46,584 nucleotides of DNA from Candidatus Thermofonsia Clade 1 bacterium (GTDB lineage: Bacteria > Chloroflexota > Anaerolineae > Aggregatilineales > UBA2796): the NCBI GenBank assembly GCA_002794705.1, contig PGTK01000012.1:1-46584 (forward strand). Direction: 5' to 3'. The notes beneath the pieces were generated by a model. The model had not been told where the DNA came from. It was given only the letters and a program-made list of their open reading frames with translations, and ran no database searches. The translations under genes were made by a program, and so were the position numbers. Shown one piece after another: positions 23,863 to 31,990 of this stretch (position 1 is its first letter; every line of letters starts with the position of its first letter).

Positions 23863-25166
23863 AACGTCTGGTTTGCCTTTTGCTCATCGCGCTGATGTTA
23901 ATGCCGCTGAGCCTGCCCGTGAGCATGGCGCAGATCGCGCCGTTTACGATTGAGGCGTCGGCTGAGCTGCAGCCCGCGCTCACAGCGCTCTACAAGGCGC
24001 GCTATGGCGCTGAGCCGACCTTCGTTCAAAGCGACGGCGATCTGATCGCCACAAACGACCCCGCTTTTCGTCCTGCAGGCATGGGAGGGGTGCCATTGCA
24101 CTTCCTGCCCAATTCGTTCTTCCTGATGGCGCGTCCCAGCGCTGAAGCGGAGGCATTCGCTGCGTTCGCCGTCTCGCCTGATGGACAAGCCGTCTTGATC
24201 GAGAATGGCTTCCTGCCCAAATCCGTGACCGTGACCGATCAAGCAGGCAACACGGTTGAGATCGTGCAGCCCGTGCGCCGAGTCATCACGCCGTACAGCA
24301 TCGCCACCTATCTGGTCTATGGCGTGGGCGCGGCGGATCGGCTGGTAGCGGCGGGCTATCTCGGTACGCGCACGCCGGTCGGTGCAGCGCGCATGAGCGC
24401 GATTGATCCGCGCTTCCCGACTCTGAGCGGCTACACGCTCAATCAGCGCGAGATCAACATCGAGCAGGTAGCGCAACTCGCGCCCGATCTCATCATCACT
24501 AGCGCACGCACGGCATGGCTCGATACCGTGCGCGAGCTGAACATCCCGTTTGTGCTGCTGCAGGGCGAATCGCCACAGCTGCTCAAGGCGTCTGTGCTGC
24601 TGATGGGCGAATTGCTCGGTCCGAACGCGAAAGCACGCGCTGAGACATGGGTCGAATACTACGACGAAGTCTTTGGCACAATTGTCGAAAGCACGAAAGA
24701 CATCGCAGAGCGTCCGAGGGTGCTGTTCGTGGGCGAGGCGCCCTTGCGCGTCATCAGCGGACAGATGTATCAGACCGATATCATCGCCGCCGCCGGGGGA
24801 CGCTCCGTGAGCGCCGATTTGACGGGCTTTTGGAACGATGTGAACCTCGAACAGGTGGCGCTGTGGAATCCTGATGTGATCGTCATCGCGCCCTACGGCA
24901 ACGTCACGCCCCAGACCTTCAAAGAAAGCCCTGAATGGGCGATCATCAAGGCAGTGCAAGAGGGCAAGGTCTACAAAATGCCGAGTTGGGTTGCGCCGTG
25001 GGACACGCCCGTGATGGACTCAGTCTTGGGCGTGATCTGGCTTGCGCAGAAGCTCTTCCCAGAGCGCGTGACGCTCAATTGCGCGCTAGAGGCGCAATAT
25101 TTCTTCCGCGTTTTCTACGATCACGAGTTGCCTGAGGCAGAGATCGCAGCAGTATGCGGATCGTAG
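23859..25166 (+). CDS. Chimeric substrate-binding protein (ModA/PstS-like fragment plus BtuF/FecB domain)
   Basis: The 435-residue exported protein has a signal peptide (RLVCLLLIALMLMPLSLPVSMA) and two unlike parts. Residues about 28-121 (FTIEASAELQPALTALYKARY; SFFLMARPSAEAEAFAAF; VSPDGQAVLIENGFLP) look like a shortened type II oxyanion-binding lobe of ModA/PstS kind. Residues about 122-435 form a cluster A (TroA-like) domain: VEIVQPVRRVITPYSIATYLVYG, INIEQVAQLAPDLIIT, RVLFVGEAPLRVISGQMYQTDIIAAAGG and ALWNPDVIVIAP. The second type normally binds siderophores, haem, cobalamin or molybdate. It is translationally coupled to padR (4-base overlap) and overlaps the permease by 13 bases. The fusion suggests an oxyanion such as molybdate or tungstate, which is inference only. 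Confidence 0.85.
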   Translation: MKRLVCLLLIALMLMPLSLPVSMAQIAPFTIEASAELQPALTALYKARYGAEPTFVQSDGDLIATNDPAFRPAGMGGVPLHFLPNSFFLMARPSAEAEAFAAFAVSPDGQAVLIENGFLPKSVTVTDQAGNTVEIVQPVRRVITPYSIATYLVYGVGAADRLVAAGYLGTRTPVGAARMSAIDPRFPTLSGYTLNQREINIEQVAQLAPDLIITSARTAWLDTVRELNIPFVLLQGESPQLLKASVLLMGELLGPNAKARAETWVEYYDEVFGTIVESTKDIAERPRVLFVGEAPLRVISGQMYQTDIIAAAGGRSVSADLTGFWNDVNLEQVALWNPDVIVIAPYGNVTPQTFKESPEWAIIKAVQEGKVYKMPSWVAPWDTPVMDSVLGVIWLAQKLFPERVTLNCALEAQYFFRVFYDHELPEAEIAAVCGS

Positions 25167-26200
25167 CCCTAGGGCGCGGCACGGCAGCGGCGGGCAGCCT
25201 CAAGCAGACCCTTGCCTATGGCAGCCTAGCGCTGCCGTTCGCCTTGATCGTCCTCTCACTGATGCTAGGGCTGTATGAGATTCGGATTGAGACAGTCATC
25301 CGCGCTTTGCTCTGGCTGATCGTGCCACAGGCGGCTGAGGGCATCCCTAGCACTGAGTTGACGCTGATCTTGCGCATTCGCCTGCCGCGAATCCTCTCAG
25401 CGGCATTGATCGGGGCGGCTTTGGCGAGTACGGGCGCTGCTTTTCAAGGAATCTTCAAAAATCCGCTAGTTGACTCCAACTTGCTGGGCGTGACCAGCGG
25501 CGCGGGCTTTGGCGCGGCGATAGCGCTCCTGCTGGGCGGCACAGCCTTGATCGTGCAAGGCTCTGCCTTCGCCTTCGGACTGCTGGCAGTGCTGGTGGCG
25601 TACGCAGGTAGCCGTCTCTACAGCAGCGCGCCGCTGATCGTGCTGACCCTGATGGGAATCCTGATCGGCTCGTTTTTCACCTCGCTCACAGCCCTGACCA
25701 AATACGTCGCCGATCCGCTCAATACCCTGCCCGCCATCACTTTTTGGCTGCTGGGCGGTCTGACGGGCGTGACGTGGAATAGCTTGCCGCTGCTCGCCCT
25801 GATCACGCTAGGCGGGAGCGCCTTCCTATGGGCGATCCGTTGGCGGCTGAACATCCTCTCGCTAGGCGACGCCGAAGCGACGGCGCTGGGCATGAATCCA
25901 GCGCGGCTGAAGCTCTTGATCATCTTGTGCGCCACGCTGATGACCGCTTCGGCGGTCGCAGTAGGCGGCGTGATCGGCTGGATCGGCTTGGTGATCCCGC
26001 ACGCAGCGCGCCTCCTTGTCGGCGCCGATCACAAGGCGCTGATCCCGACCTCGCTTGCGCTCGGCGCCTCGTTTCTGCTCGTGATTGATAACATCTCACG
26101 GACTCTCCTGCCCGCTGAAGTGCCGCTCGGCATTTTGACGGGTCTGGTGGGCGTGCCGATTCTGATCGTGCTGCTGCGGCGCAGCCAGAGTGTGTGGTGA
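25154..26200 (+). CDS. BtuC/FecCD-type ABC transporter permease
   Basis: The 348-residue permease has about ten hydrophobic helices. FecCD blocks include LRIRLPRILSAALIGAALASTGAAFQGIFKNPLVD, then SNLLGVTSGAGFGAAIAL, LIVLTLMGILIGSFFTSL, WLLGGLTGVTWNSL, LGDAEATALGMN, VGGVIGWIGLVIPHAARLLVG and the closing PLGILTGLVGVPILIVLLRRS. It imports the ligand held by the binding protein encoded upstream and forms a homodimer with two ATPases. The ATG at 25154 lies 13 bases inside the upstream gene, so translation is coupled. Confidence 0.95.
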   Translation: MRIVALGRGTAAAGSLKQTLAYGSLALPFALIVLSLMLGLYEIRIETVIRALLWLIVPQAAEGIPSTELTLILRIRLPRILSAALIGAALASTGAAFQGIFKNPLVDSNLLGVTSGAGFGAAIALLLGGTALIVQGSAFAFGLLAVLVAYAGSRLYSSAPLIVLTLMGILIGSFFTSLTALTKYVADPLNTLPAITFWLLGGLTGVTWNSLPLLALITLGGSAFLWAIRWRLNILSLGDAEATALGMNPARLKLLIILCATLMTASAVAVGGVIGWIGLVIPHAARLLVGADHKALIPTSLALGASFLLVIDNISRTLLPAEVPLGILTGLVGVPILIVLLRRSQSVW

Positions 26201-26203
26201 GCC

Positions 26204-26980
26204 ATGCTTGAGGCGGAAAATCTGCACTATGCCTACACGCCTGAGCGCCCTGCCCTGCGCGGAATCTCGCTGCAGCTAGGCGAAGGGACGATTCTGTATC
26301 TGCTTGGGCGCAACGGCTGCGGCAAAACGACGCTGATGAACTGTCTGAGCGGCGTGTTGAAGCCACAGCGCGGCATTGTGCGCCTGCACGGGCGCGATCT
26401 TCACAGTTACGCGCCCGCTGAGCGCGCTCGCCTGATCGGCTTGATTCCGCAGCTGCACACGCCTGCCTTCAATTACAGCGTCCGTGAGATTGTGCTGATG
26501 GGTCGTGCGCCGCACTTAGGCTTGTTTGGCACGCCCGGTCGCGCTGACTACGAGATCGCCGATGCAGCATTGGAGAGCGTCGGTTTGGCGGACTACCGCG
26601 AGCGTCCCTATACGCAGCTGAGCGGCGGAGAGCGCCAACTGGTGCTGATCGGGCGCGGTTTGGCACAACAGTGCCGCATTTTGCTGATGGATGAGCCGGA
26701 CGCGCACCTCGACCTGAACAATCAGCTGCGCGTGATGGAGCGCGTGGTGCGCCTTGCCGCAGAGGGACTTTCGTTCATTGTCACGTCACATTTGCCGAAT
26801 AACGCGCTGATGTACGCGCATCGCGTCTTGCTGATGAAGCTCGGAATGGCGCTCGCCTACGGCGCGCCCGCCGAGGTGCTGAGCGAGAGTCTGCTCAGCG
26901 CCGCCTACGATCTGCCCATTGATGTCGTCCGCGAGGGTGAGCGCCCTCGCGCCATTGTGCCGCGCCGAACGGTCTCATGA
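26204..26980 (+). CDS. FecE/BtuD-type ABC transporter ATP-binding protein
   Basis: The 258-residue ATPase has Walker A GRNGCGKT (about 35-42), the FecE-type segment RLIGLIPQLHTPAFNYSVREIVLMGRAPHLG, signature LSGGERQLVLIGRGLAQ, Walker B ILLMDEPDAHLDLNNQ and the switch region IVTSHLPN (His present). It pairs with the permease 3 bases upstream. The A-P-H-L-G run is common to siderophore, cobalamin and molybdate members. Its stop overlaps the start of the NTPase gene (ATGA). Confidence 0.95.
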   Translation: MLEAENLHYAYTPERPALRGISLQLGEGTILYLLGRNGCGKTTLMNCLSGVLKPQRGIVRLHGRDLHSYAPAERARLIGLIPQLHTPAFNYSVREIVLMGRAPHLGLFGTPGRADYEIADAALESVGLADYRERPYTQLSGGERQLVLIGRGLAQQCRILLMDEPDAHLDLNNQLRVMERVVRLAAEGLSFIVTSHLPNNALMYAHRVLLMKLGMALAYGAPAEVLSESLLSAAYDLPIDVVREGERPRAIVPRRTVS

Positions 26981-27486
26981 GCGCCTCACCGGAGAGCATT
27001 TGGCAAGCGCGTCACCCGCCTGAGATCGTCGTTATCACGGGCGAGAGCGGCGCGGGCAAAACGACGTGGTGTGAGGCGATGCGCGCTTTCGCAGAGCGCG
27101 AGTCGTTGCGCGTGGCAGGGCTGATCTCATATGGCGTCTTCGAGGGCGCGGAGAAAGTGGCTATTGAGCTGTGCGCCTTACCTCAAGGGGAGCGCCGTCG
27201 GCTTGCCGTGCGCCGTGAGTACGTAATCGGGGCTGAGACGCCGCGCTGGGCATTCGATGAGTCCGTTTTGGCGTGGGGCGACTCGCACTTGGCGGCGCTG
27301 GGTGCCTGCGACGTGCTGATCGTAGATGAGATCGGTCCGCTTGAGCTGCTGCACGGACGCGGCTGGCAGAGCGCCTTCGCAGTCCTAGCGGCGCGGCGCT
27401 ATCAGGTAGCCTGTGTGGTTGTGCGCCCGACTCTGCTTGAGCCTTTTGGGGCGCGCTTCGTTGTCAAACAGACCATCAGGCTGTAG
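26977..27486 (+). CDS. NTPase_1 (THEP1)-like P-loop nucleoside-triphosphatase
   Basis: The 169-residue protein has Walker A GESGAGKT (about 22-29), the segment VAGLISYGVFEGAEKVAIEL, a Walker B with the family sequence VLIVDEIGPLELLHGRGW, and a closing CVVVRPTLLEP. This matches the THEP1/NTPase_1 group, whose members hydrolyse NTPs and are often encoded beside oxyanion or metal transporters. It is translationally coupled to the ABC ATPase and is the last gene of the PadR operon. Its role here is unknown; a regulator or insertase for the imported metal is a reasonable guess. The family is small, and the match rests on the Walker motifs and the DEIGPLEL block. Confidence 0.8.
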   Translation: MSASPESIWQARHPPEIVVITGESGAGKTTWCEAMRAFAERESLRVAGLISYGVFEGAEKVAIELCALPQGERRRLAVRREYVIGAETPRWAFDESVLAWGDSHLAALGACDVLIVDEIGPLELLHGRGWQSAFAVLAARRYQVACVVVRPTLLEPFGARFVVKQTIRL

Positions 27487-27528
27487 AAAGAACATACAAC
27501 AAGACTCCGTGCAATCTGCGCCCGTTTG

Positions 27529-27537
27529 TGACATAAT
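27529..27537 (+). promoter_or_regulatory. Extended -10 before gcvPA
   Basis: TGA-CATAAT at 27529-27537 makes an extended -10 with a poor -35. The leader of about 85 bases to the gcvPA start shows no tandem glycine riboswitch core, so control by glycine is not visible here. The 143-base gap holds no gene. Confidence 0.4.
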
Positions 27538-27629
27538 CTACTCAGAGAACGTGCCAAACTACACTTACCGCCTCAGCATGAGACGCCGTGAATTTGTCGT
27601 AACCGTCAACAGTTAAGAAGGTACCCACT

Positions 27630-28976
27630 ATGGCATATATCCCACACACTGAAGCCGACCGCGCCGCTATGCTGGCTGCTATCGGCATTAATTCCCTAGA
27701 GGAACTCTTTGACGCTATCCCCGCTCAGCATCGCTTCCCGCCTTTGAACCTCCCAGAGCCGCTCAGCGAGATGGAAGCGCTCTGGGAATTGCAGGCACTA
27801 GCCTCTCACAACGCCGTGACGCCCGAATATGCGCTCTTTTTAGGCGCCGGCGCCTATAATCACTACACGCCGAGCGTCATCAACCACATGTTGATGCGCG
27901 GCGAGTTCTACACTGCCTACACGCCCTATCAGCCTGAGATGAGTCAAGGGACTCTACAGGCAACTTTTGAGTGGCAGAGCATGATCGCCAAGCTGACAGG
28001 CATGGACGCTGCCAATGCCAGCCACTATGACGGCGCAACCAGCTTCGCAGAGGCGGTCACAGTCGCCTTGACGCACCATAGGAACAAGCGCAATAAGATC
28101 ATCCTGAGCCCGAACATCCATCCGCAGTATCGGGCTGTGGCGCGCACCTACCATCAAGGCAATGGCACGCGCTTTGTGGGCGATAAGAGCGGGCGCGCCA
28201 CGCTTGACGATCTGCTCGACCTGCTGGATGAAAATACCGCCATGTTCGCCGTGCAATATCCGAATTTCTTCGGTCAGATCGAGGATTTTCGCGGCTTGGC
28301 GGAGAAAGTCCACGCCAGCGGCGCGCTGTTGTGCATCATCACCACGCCGATTGCGCTCGGTCTACTGAAGCCGCCCGGCGAACTCGGCGCGGATATTGTG
28401 GTGGGCGAGGGACAGTCGCTTGGCATCCCGCTCAGCTTTGGCGGACCGTATCTCGGCTTTTTCGCCGTCAAGAATGAGTTGGTGCGCAAAATTGCCGGAC
28501 GCATTGTCGGTGAGACGGTAGATAGCGACGGGCGGCGCGCCTACGTCATGACGCTGCGCCCGCGCGAGCAGGATATCCGCCGCGAAAAAGCGACCAGCAA
28601 TATCTGCACCAATCAAGGCTTGATGGCGCTGGCAGGCTGCATCTACCTCGCGCTGATGGGCAAGCACGGCTTGCGGCGCGTGGCAGAGGTCTGCTATCAC
28701 AAAGCGCACTACGCCGCCGCGCAGATTGGCAAATTAGCGGGCTATCAAGTTCACACGCGCCTGCCCTTCTTCAATGAGTTCGTGGTCACTTGCCCGCGCC
28801 CAGTAGCGCAGATCAACCGCTACCTGCTGGAGGAACACCAGATCATCGGCGGCTACGATCTCAGCCAAGATTACCCTGACCGCGAGAATCAAATGCTGAT
28901 CGCCGTCACAGAGATGAACACTCGCGCCGAAATTGACGCGCTCGTCTGCGCCCTAGAGGCTGCCCGTAATGCTTAG
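27630..28976 (+). CDS. gcvPA: Glycine dehydrogenase (aminomethyl-transferring) subunit 1
   Basis: The 448-residue protein is the N-terminal half of split P-protein: MAYIPHTEADRAAMLAAIGI, FLGAGAYNHYTPSVINHM, REFYTAYTPYQPEMSQGTLQ (GEFYTAYTPYQPE here), FEWQSMIAKLTGMDAANASHYDGATS, GEGQSLGIPLSFGGPYLGFFA, and TLRPREQDIRREKATSNICTNQ. Together with GcvPB it decarboxylates glycine and loads the methylamine onto lipoyl-GcvH. AGAAGG nine bases before the ATG supports the start. gcvPB follows after 18 bases. GcvT and GcvH are not in the window, so the rest of the cleavage system is encoded elsewhere. Confidence 0.97.
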   Translation: MAYIPHTEADRAAMLAAIGINSLEELFDAIPAQHRFPPLNLPEPLSEMEALWELQALASHNAVTPEYALFLGAGAYNHYTPSVINHMLMRGEFYTAYTPYQPEMSQGTLQATFEWQSMIAKLTGMDAANASHYDGATSFAEAVTVALTHHRNKRNKIILSPNIHPQYRAVARTYHQGNGTRFVGDKSGRATLDDLLDLLDENTAMFAVQYPNFFGQIEDFRGLAEKVHASGALLCIITTPIALGLLKPPGELGADIVVGEGQSLGIPLSFGGPYLGFFAVKNELVRKIAGRIVGETVDSDGRRAYVMTLRPREQDIRREKATSNICTNQGLMALAGCIYLALMGKHGLRRVAEVCYHKAHYAAAQIGKLAGYQVHTRLPFFNEFVVTCPRPVAQINRYLLEEHQIIGGYDLSQDYPDRENQMLIAVTEMNTRAEIDALVCALEAARNA

Positions 28977-28994
28977 TGAGAGAGTTTTAGCGCA

Positions 28995-30494
28995 ATGACG
29001 ACTCAAACTGTTCAAGCCAAGGTGATCGAGCCGCTGATCTATGAGTTGAGCGCGCCCGGTCGCAAAGTTGATACGCTCTTGCCCAAACTAGACGTACCAG
29101 AGGCTGAGTCGCTCCCCAGCGACCTGCTGCGCGACTCGTTAGAGCTGCCAGAGGTCTCGGAGCTAGACGTGGTGCGCCATTTCTTGCGCTTGAGCCAGCT
29201 GAACTATGCCATTGATAAGGGCTTCTATCCGCTTGGCTCTTGCACCATGAAGTACAACCCGAAGATTGATGAGGATACGGCGCGCTTGCCCGGCTTTGCC
29301 CATTTGCATCCCCTGCAAGCGCCTGAAACTGCTCAAGGCGCCCTCGCGCTGATGTATCAGCTGCAGGAATGGCTGTGCGAGATCAGCGGGATGAAAGGCT
29401 GCAGTCTGCAGCCGGCTGCCGGCGCTCAAGGCGAGTTGGCGGGCATTCTGATGATCCGCGCCTACCATCAAGAGCGTGGCGATACCAAGCGCACTAAGAT
29501 TCTCGTGCCTGATAGCGCGCACGGCACCAATCCTGCCACCTCCGCTATGGCGGGCTACACCGTTGTGACGCTGCCCTCAGATGAGCGCGGCGATGTAGAC
29601 CTGAATGCCCTGCGCGCCGCCGCCGATGAGACCGTTGCCGGCATGATGATCACAGTGCCGAGTACGCTAGGCGTCTTTGACGAAAACATCGAGGAAATTA
29701 TCAAGATCGTGCATGACTGCGGCGGTCTGATGTACATGGACGGCGCTAACATGAACGCGCTCTTGGGCGTGATCAAGCCCGGCGCGCTCGGCTTTGACGT
29801 GATGCACTACAATCTGCACAAGACCTTCAGCACGCCGCATGGCGGCGGCGGTCCCGGCTCTGGACCTGTGGCGGTCAACGAAAAGTTGCTACCCTATCTG
29901 CCCGGTCCGATTGTGGCGATTGTGGAGCAAGCTACAGAGCCTGAAGGCGCGCCGCGCTACGGGTTCGTCATGCCCGAAAAGAGCATCGGGCGCTTGAAGG
30001 CATTTCACGGCAACTTCGGGATGCACGTGCGCGCCTATACCTACATTGCGCTGCACGGCGCTGAGGGTCTGAAGGCGATCAGCCGCCACGCCGTGCTGAA
30101 CGCGAACTACGTGCGCGTGCGCCTCGCCGATACCTACAAAGTGCCGTATAACCGCATGTGCGGGCACGAATTCGTGGTCGAGGGGCGCTTCCCGGATGCG
30201 CCCGACATTCACGCATTGGATATCTCAAAGCGCCTGATGGACTATGGCATTCATCCGCCCACCAACTACTTCCCGCTGATTGTGCATGAGGCGCTGCTGA
30301 TCGAGCCGACTGAGAACGAGAGCAAGGAAACGCTCGACCGTTTCATCGCCGCCATGCACGCTATCGCTCAAGAGGCACGCGAGGCGCCTGAGCTGCTGCA
30401 CAGCGCGCCGCATACCATGCCCGTCAGCCGCGTAGATGAGGTCTATGCGGCGAAGAATCTGGTCTTGTGCTGCCGCGTGCCAAGCGCAGAGTGA
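28995..30494 (+). CDS. gcvPB: Glycine dehydrogenase (aminomethyl-transferring) subunit 2
   Basis: The 499-residue protein is the catalytic PLP half. Blocks include LSQLNYAIDKGFYPLGSCTMKYNPK, CSLQPAAGAQGELAGILMIRAYHQ, DSAHGTNPATSAMAGY, YMDGANMNALLG and NLHKTFSTPHGGGGPGSG, with Lys276 as the Schiff-base residue. The late segments CGHEFVVEGRF and IHPPTNYFPLIVHEALLIEPTE are typical. It forms an alpha2-beta2 enzyme with GcvPA in the cytoplasm and supplies one-carbon units to folate. A strong terminator 11 bases after the stop ends the pair. Confidence 0.97.
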   Translation: MTTQTVQAKVIEPLIYELSAPGRKVDTLLPKLDVPEAESLPSDLLRDSLELPEVSELDVVRHFLRLSQLNYAIDKGFYPLGSCTMKYNPKIDEDTARLPGFAHLHPLQAPETAQGALALMYQLQEWLCEISGMKGCSLQPAAGAQGELAGILMIRAYHQERGDTKRTKILVPDSAHGTNPATSAMAGYTVVTLPSDERGDVDLNALRAAADETVAGMMITVPSTLGVFDENIEEIIKIVHDCGGLMYMDGANMNALLGVIKPGALGFDVMHYNLHKTFSTPHGGGGPGSGPVAVNEKLLPYLPGPIVAIVEQATEPEGAPRYGFVMPEKSIGRLKAFHGNFGMHVRAYTYIALHGAEGLKAISRHAVLNANYVRVRLADTYKVPYNRMCGHEFVVEGRFPDAPDIHALDISKRLMDYGIHPPTNYFPLIVHEALLIEPTENESKETLDRFIAAMHAIAQEAREAPELLHSAPHTMPVSRVDEVYAAKNLVLCCRVPSAE

Positions 30495-30505
30495 TCTCGA
30501 AAGCG

Positions 30506-30542
30506 AACGTCTCGGAGTTGCCCTGACTCCGAGACGTTTTTT
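30506..30542 (+). terminator. Strong intrinsic terminator after gcvPB
   Basis: A 13-bp stem (30506-30518 with 30526-30538, core ACGTCTCGGAGT) with a TGCCCTG loop leads into six T residues (30537-30542). It is placed 11 bases after the gcvPB stop and touches the end of the convergent small gene. Confidence 0.9.
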
Positions 30543-30757
30543 CACTGTTCCCTTGCCTTGCGCTCTTCTTCGGCCGCCAACTGATTCTGGCGGATGTAAT
30601 AGCCGCTTACAATGGCAATTGCCAATATGCCCAACAGCAAAATCAACAAGCCGATGCCCGCTGGCGCATTTGCCCGTCCATCCTCAGCGGCAAAGGCGAC
30701 CGTCGGCAAGGCGAGCAGCAGCGCAATGCTCAGAGCAAGGCTCAGCCACGTTTTCAT
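30542..30757 (-). CDS. Small exported membrane protein (71 aa)
   Basis: The 71-residue product has a signal sequence (LALSIALLLALPTVAFA, likely cut after AFA), a short AEDGRANAPAG linker, one membrane helix (IGLLILLLGILAIAIVSGYYI) and a charged cytoplasmic tail rich in Glu, Arg and Lys. AGGAG nine bases before the ATG supports expression. The family is not recognised. The form resembles small envelope proteins that partner larger complexes. It stands alone between gcvPB and ribF and converges on the gcvPB terminator. Confidence 0.75.
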   Translation of the reverse strand: MKTWLSLALSIALLLALPTVAFAAEDGRANAPAGIGLLILLLGILAIAIVSGYYIRQNQLAAEEERKAREQ

Positions 30758-30872
30758 AGCGCGTCACTCCTGTGTGTGCTGCGAAAATGCTGTTTTAATT
30801 GTGGCGCGCTCTGGGCGCAGCGGCAAGTTTTTCAGAGCAGCCTCTCCGGCAGAGCGAAGGTCGCTGAGCCGC

Positions 30873-30901
30873 ATGACAAATTGTGCGAATGCGGCTATGA
30901 T
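30873..30901 (+). promoter_or_regulatory. Sigma-70-type promoter for ribF
   Basis: ATGACA (30873-30878) and TATGAT (30896-30901) have a 17-base spacer. The predicted start near 30908 leaves a leader of about 30 bases, too short for an FMN riboswitch. Confidence 0.65.
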
Positions 30902-30937
30902 CTAGCTGTAAGTCCCTAGCACAGTGGAAAAACCGCT

Positions 30938-31873
30938 TTGGCTCAGCACATCACGCAGCTTTCAGCCGTCCAGCTAACGCAGCTTTCGGTAGTCACTATC
31001 GGCATCTTCGACGGCGTGCATCGCGGTCATCAGCATTTGATCAGGCAAGTGGTTGAGTCGGCGCACCGCGAGGGTCACCTTGCCGCTGTTGTGACCTTTT
31101 TCCCGCATCCCGATGTGCTCTTACGCGGCATCACAGGGCGGTACTACCTGACCACGCCCGAACAGCGCGCCGATCTGTTGGCAGAGCTGGGCGTGGATGT
31201 GATCGTAACGCAGCATTTTGATGAAACTATCCGCCACATGCGCGCCGCCGCCTTCGTAGACCTGCTCATCGCCCATCTGCGCATGAAAAGCCTGTGGCTC
31301 ACGCCCGACTTCGCGCTCGGCTATCAGCGCGAGGGTGACTTCGCCTTTCTGAGCGCGCAAGGGCGCGAAAAAGGCTTCAGCGTCCACTCTGTTGATCTGC
31401 TGATGGACGCCCAGCATCGCGCCATTCGCTCCAGCGCCATTCGGCAAGCATTGACTGAAGGGGACGTTGCCGCTGTTGCTGATCTGTTGGCGCGTCCCTA
31501 TCGCGTGTTAGGCGAGGTCGTTCACGGCGATCATCGCGGGCGCAGCATCGGCTTTCCCACGGCGAACCTCGCGGTCTGGACTGAGCAACTCCTGCCTGCC
31601 AAGGGAGTCTATGCCTGCTATGCCTATCTGGGCGCGGAGCGCTTTGCCGCCCTCACCAACATCGGCTCACGCCCTACGTTCAACGGCACGGAAACGCGCG
31701 TCGAGGCGCACCTGCTCGATTTTGACCGCGACATCTACGGGCAGACCCTCAAGCTGGATTTTATAGCGCGGCTGCGCGGCGAACAGCGCTTCAGCAGTGT
31801 GGAGGCGCTCATCGCCCAGATCAGCGCCGATGTTGCGCAAGGGCGCCAGCTTTTAGCCGCCTCCGCATCCTGA
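30938..31873 (+). CDS. ribF: Bifunctional riboflavin kinase/FAD synthetase
   Basis: The 311-residue enzyme phosphorylates riboflavin to FMN and adenylylates FMN to FAD. The N-terminal FAD synthetase domain has TIGIFDGVHRGHQHLIRQV, VTFFPHPDVLL, LTPDFALGYQREGDF and SSAIRQALTEGD. The C-terminal kinase domain has RPYRVLGEVVHGDHRGRSIGFPTANL, LPAKGVYACYAYL, LTNIGSRPTF and VEAHLLDFDRDIYGQ. Both sets of signature residues, including the PTAN motif of the kinase, are intact and length is normal. The start is TTG at 30938, judged from the beginning of conservation; no strong Shine-Dalgarno is visible. It is monocistronic by its own promoter. Confidence 0.95.
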   Translation: MAQHITQLSAVQLTQLSVVTIGIFDGVHRGHQHLIRQVVESAHREGHLAAVVTFFPHPDVLLRGITGRYYLTTPEQRADLLAELGVDVIVTQHFDETIRHMRAAAFVDLLIAHLRMKSLWLTPDFALGYQREGDFAFLSAQGREKGFSVHSVDLLMDAQHRAIRSSAIRQALTEGDVAAVADLLARPYRVLGEVVHGDHRGRSIGFPTANLAVWTEQLLPAKGVYACYAYLGAERFAALTNIGSRPTFNGTETRVEAHLLDFDRDIYGQTLKLDFIARLRGEQRFSSVEALIAQISADVAQGRQLLAASAS

Positions 31874-31916
31874 AGGAACTTTTACTTTCTTTTAAGCTAT
31901 CTCGCGGCACCAAAAT

Positions 31917-31945
31917 TTGTATAAATCTGCTAAAAGCTACATAAT
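31917..31945 (+). promoter_or_regulatory. Sigma-70-type promoter for hemH
   Basis: TTGTAT (31917-31922) and CATAAT (31940-31945) are 17 bases apart in an unusually AT-rich stretch. The predicted start is near 31952, giving a leader of about 40 bases before the ATG at 31991. Confidence 0.6.
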
Positions 31946-31990
31946 TTGAGTATCACGCTCATTTAACGTAGACTTCACGCAGGTTAATCC

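Noticed and set aside
23898..24959. 353-codon minus-strand open frame opposite the chimeric binding protein
   Set aside because: Antisense to a gene with signal peptide and family motifs; sequence is rich in Arg, His and Asp without any recognisable block.
27487..27629. Possible glycine riboswitch before gcvPA
   Set aside because: The 143-base leader lacks the conserved core and paired domains of the glycine aptamer; only an extended -10 is seen.
30873..30937. FMN riboswitch before ribF
   Set aside because: The leader after the predicted start is only about 30 bases and lacks the aptamer core.
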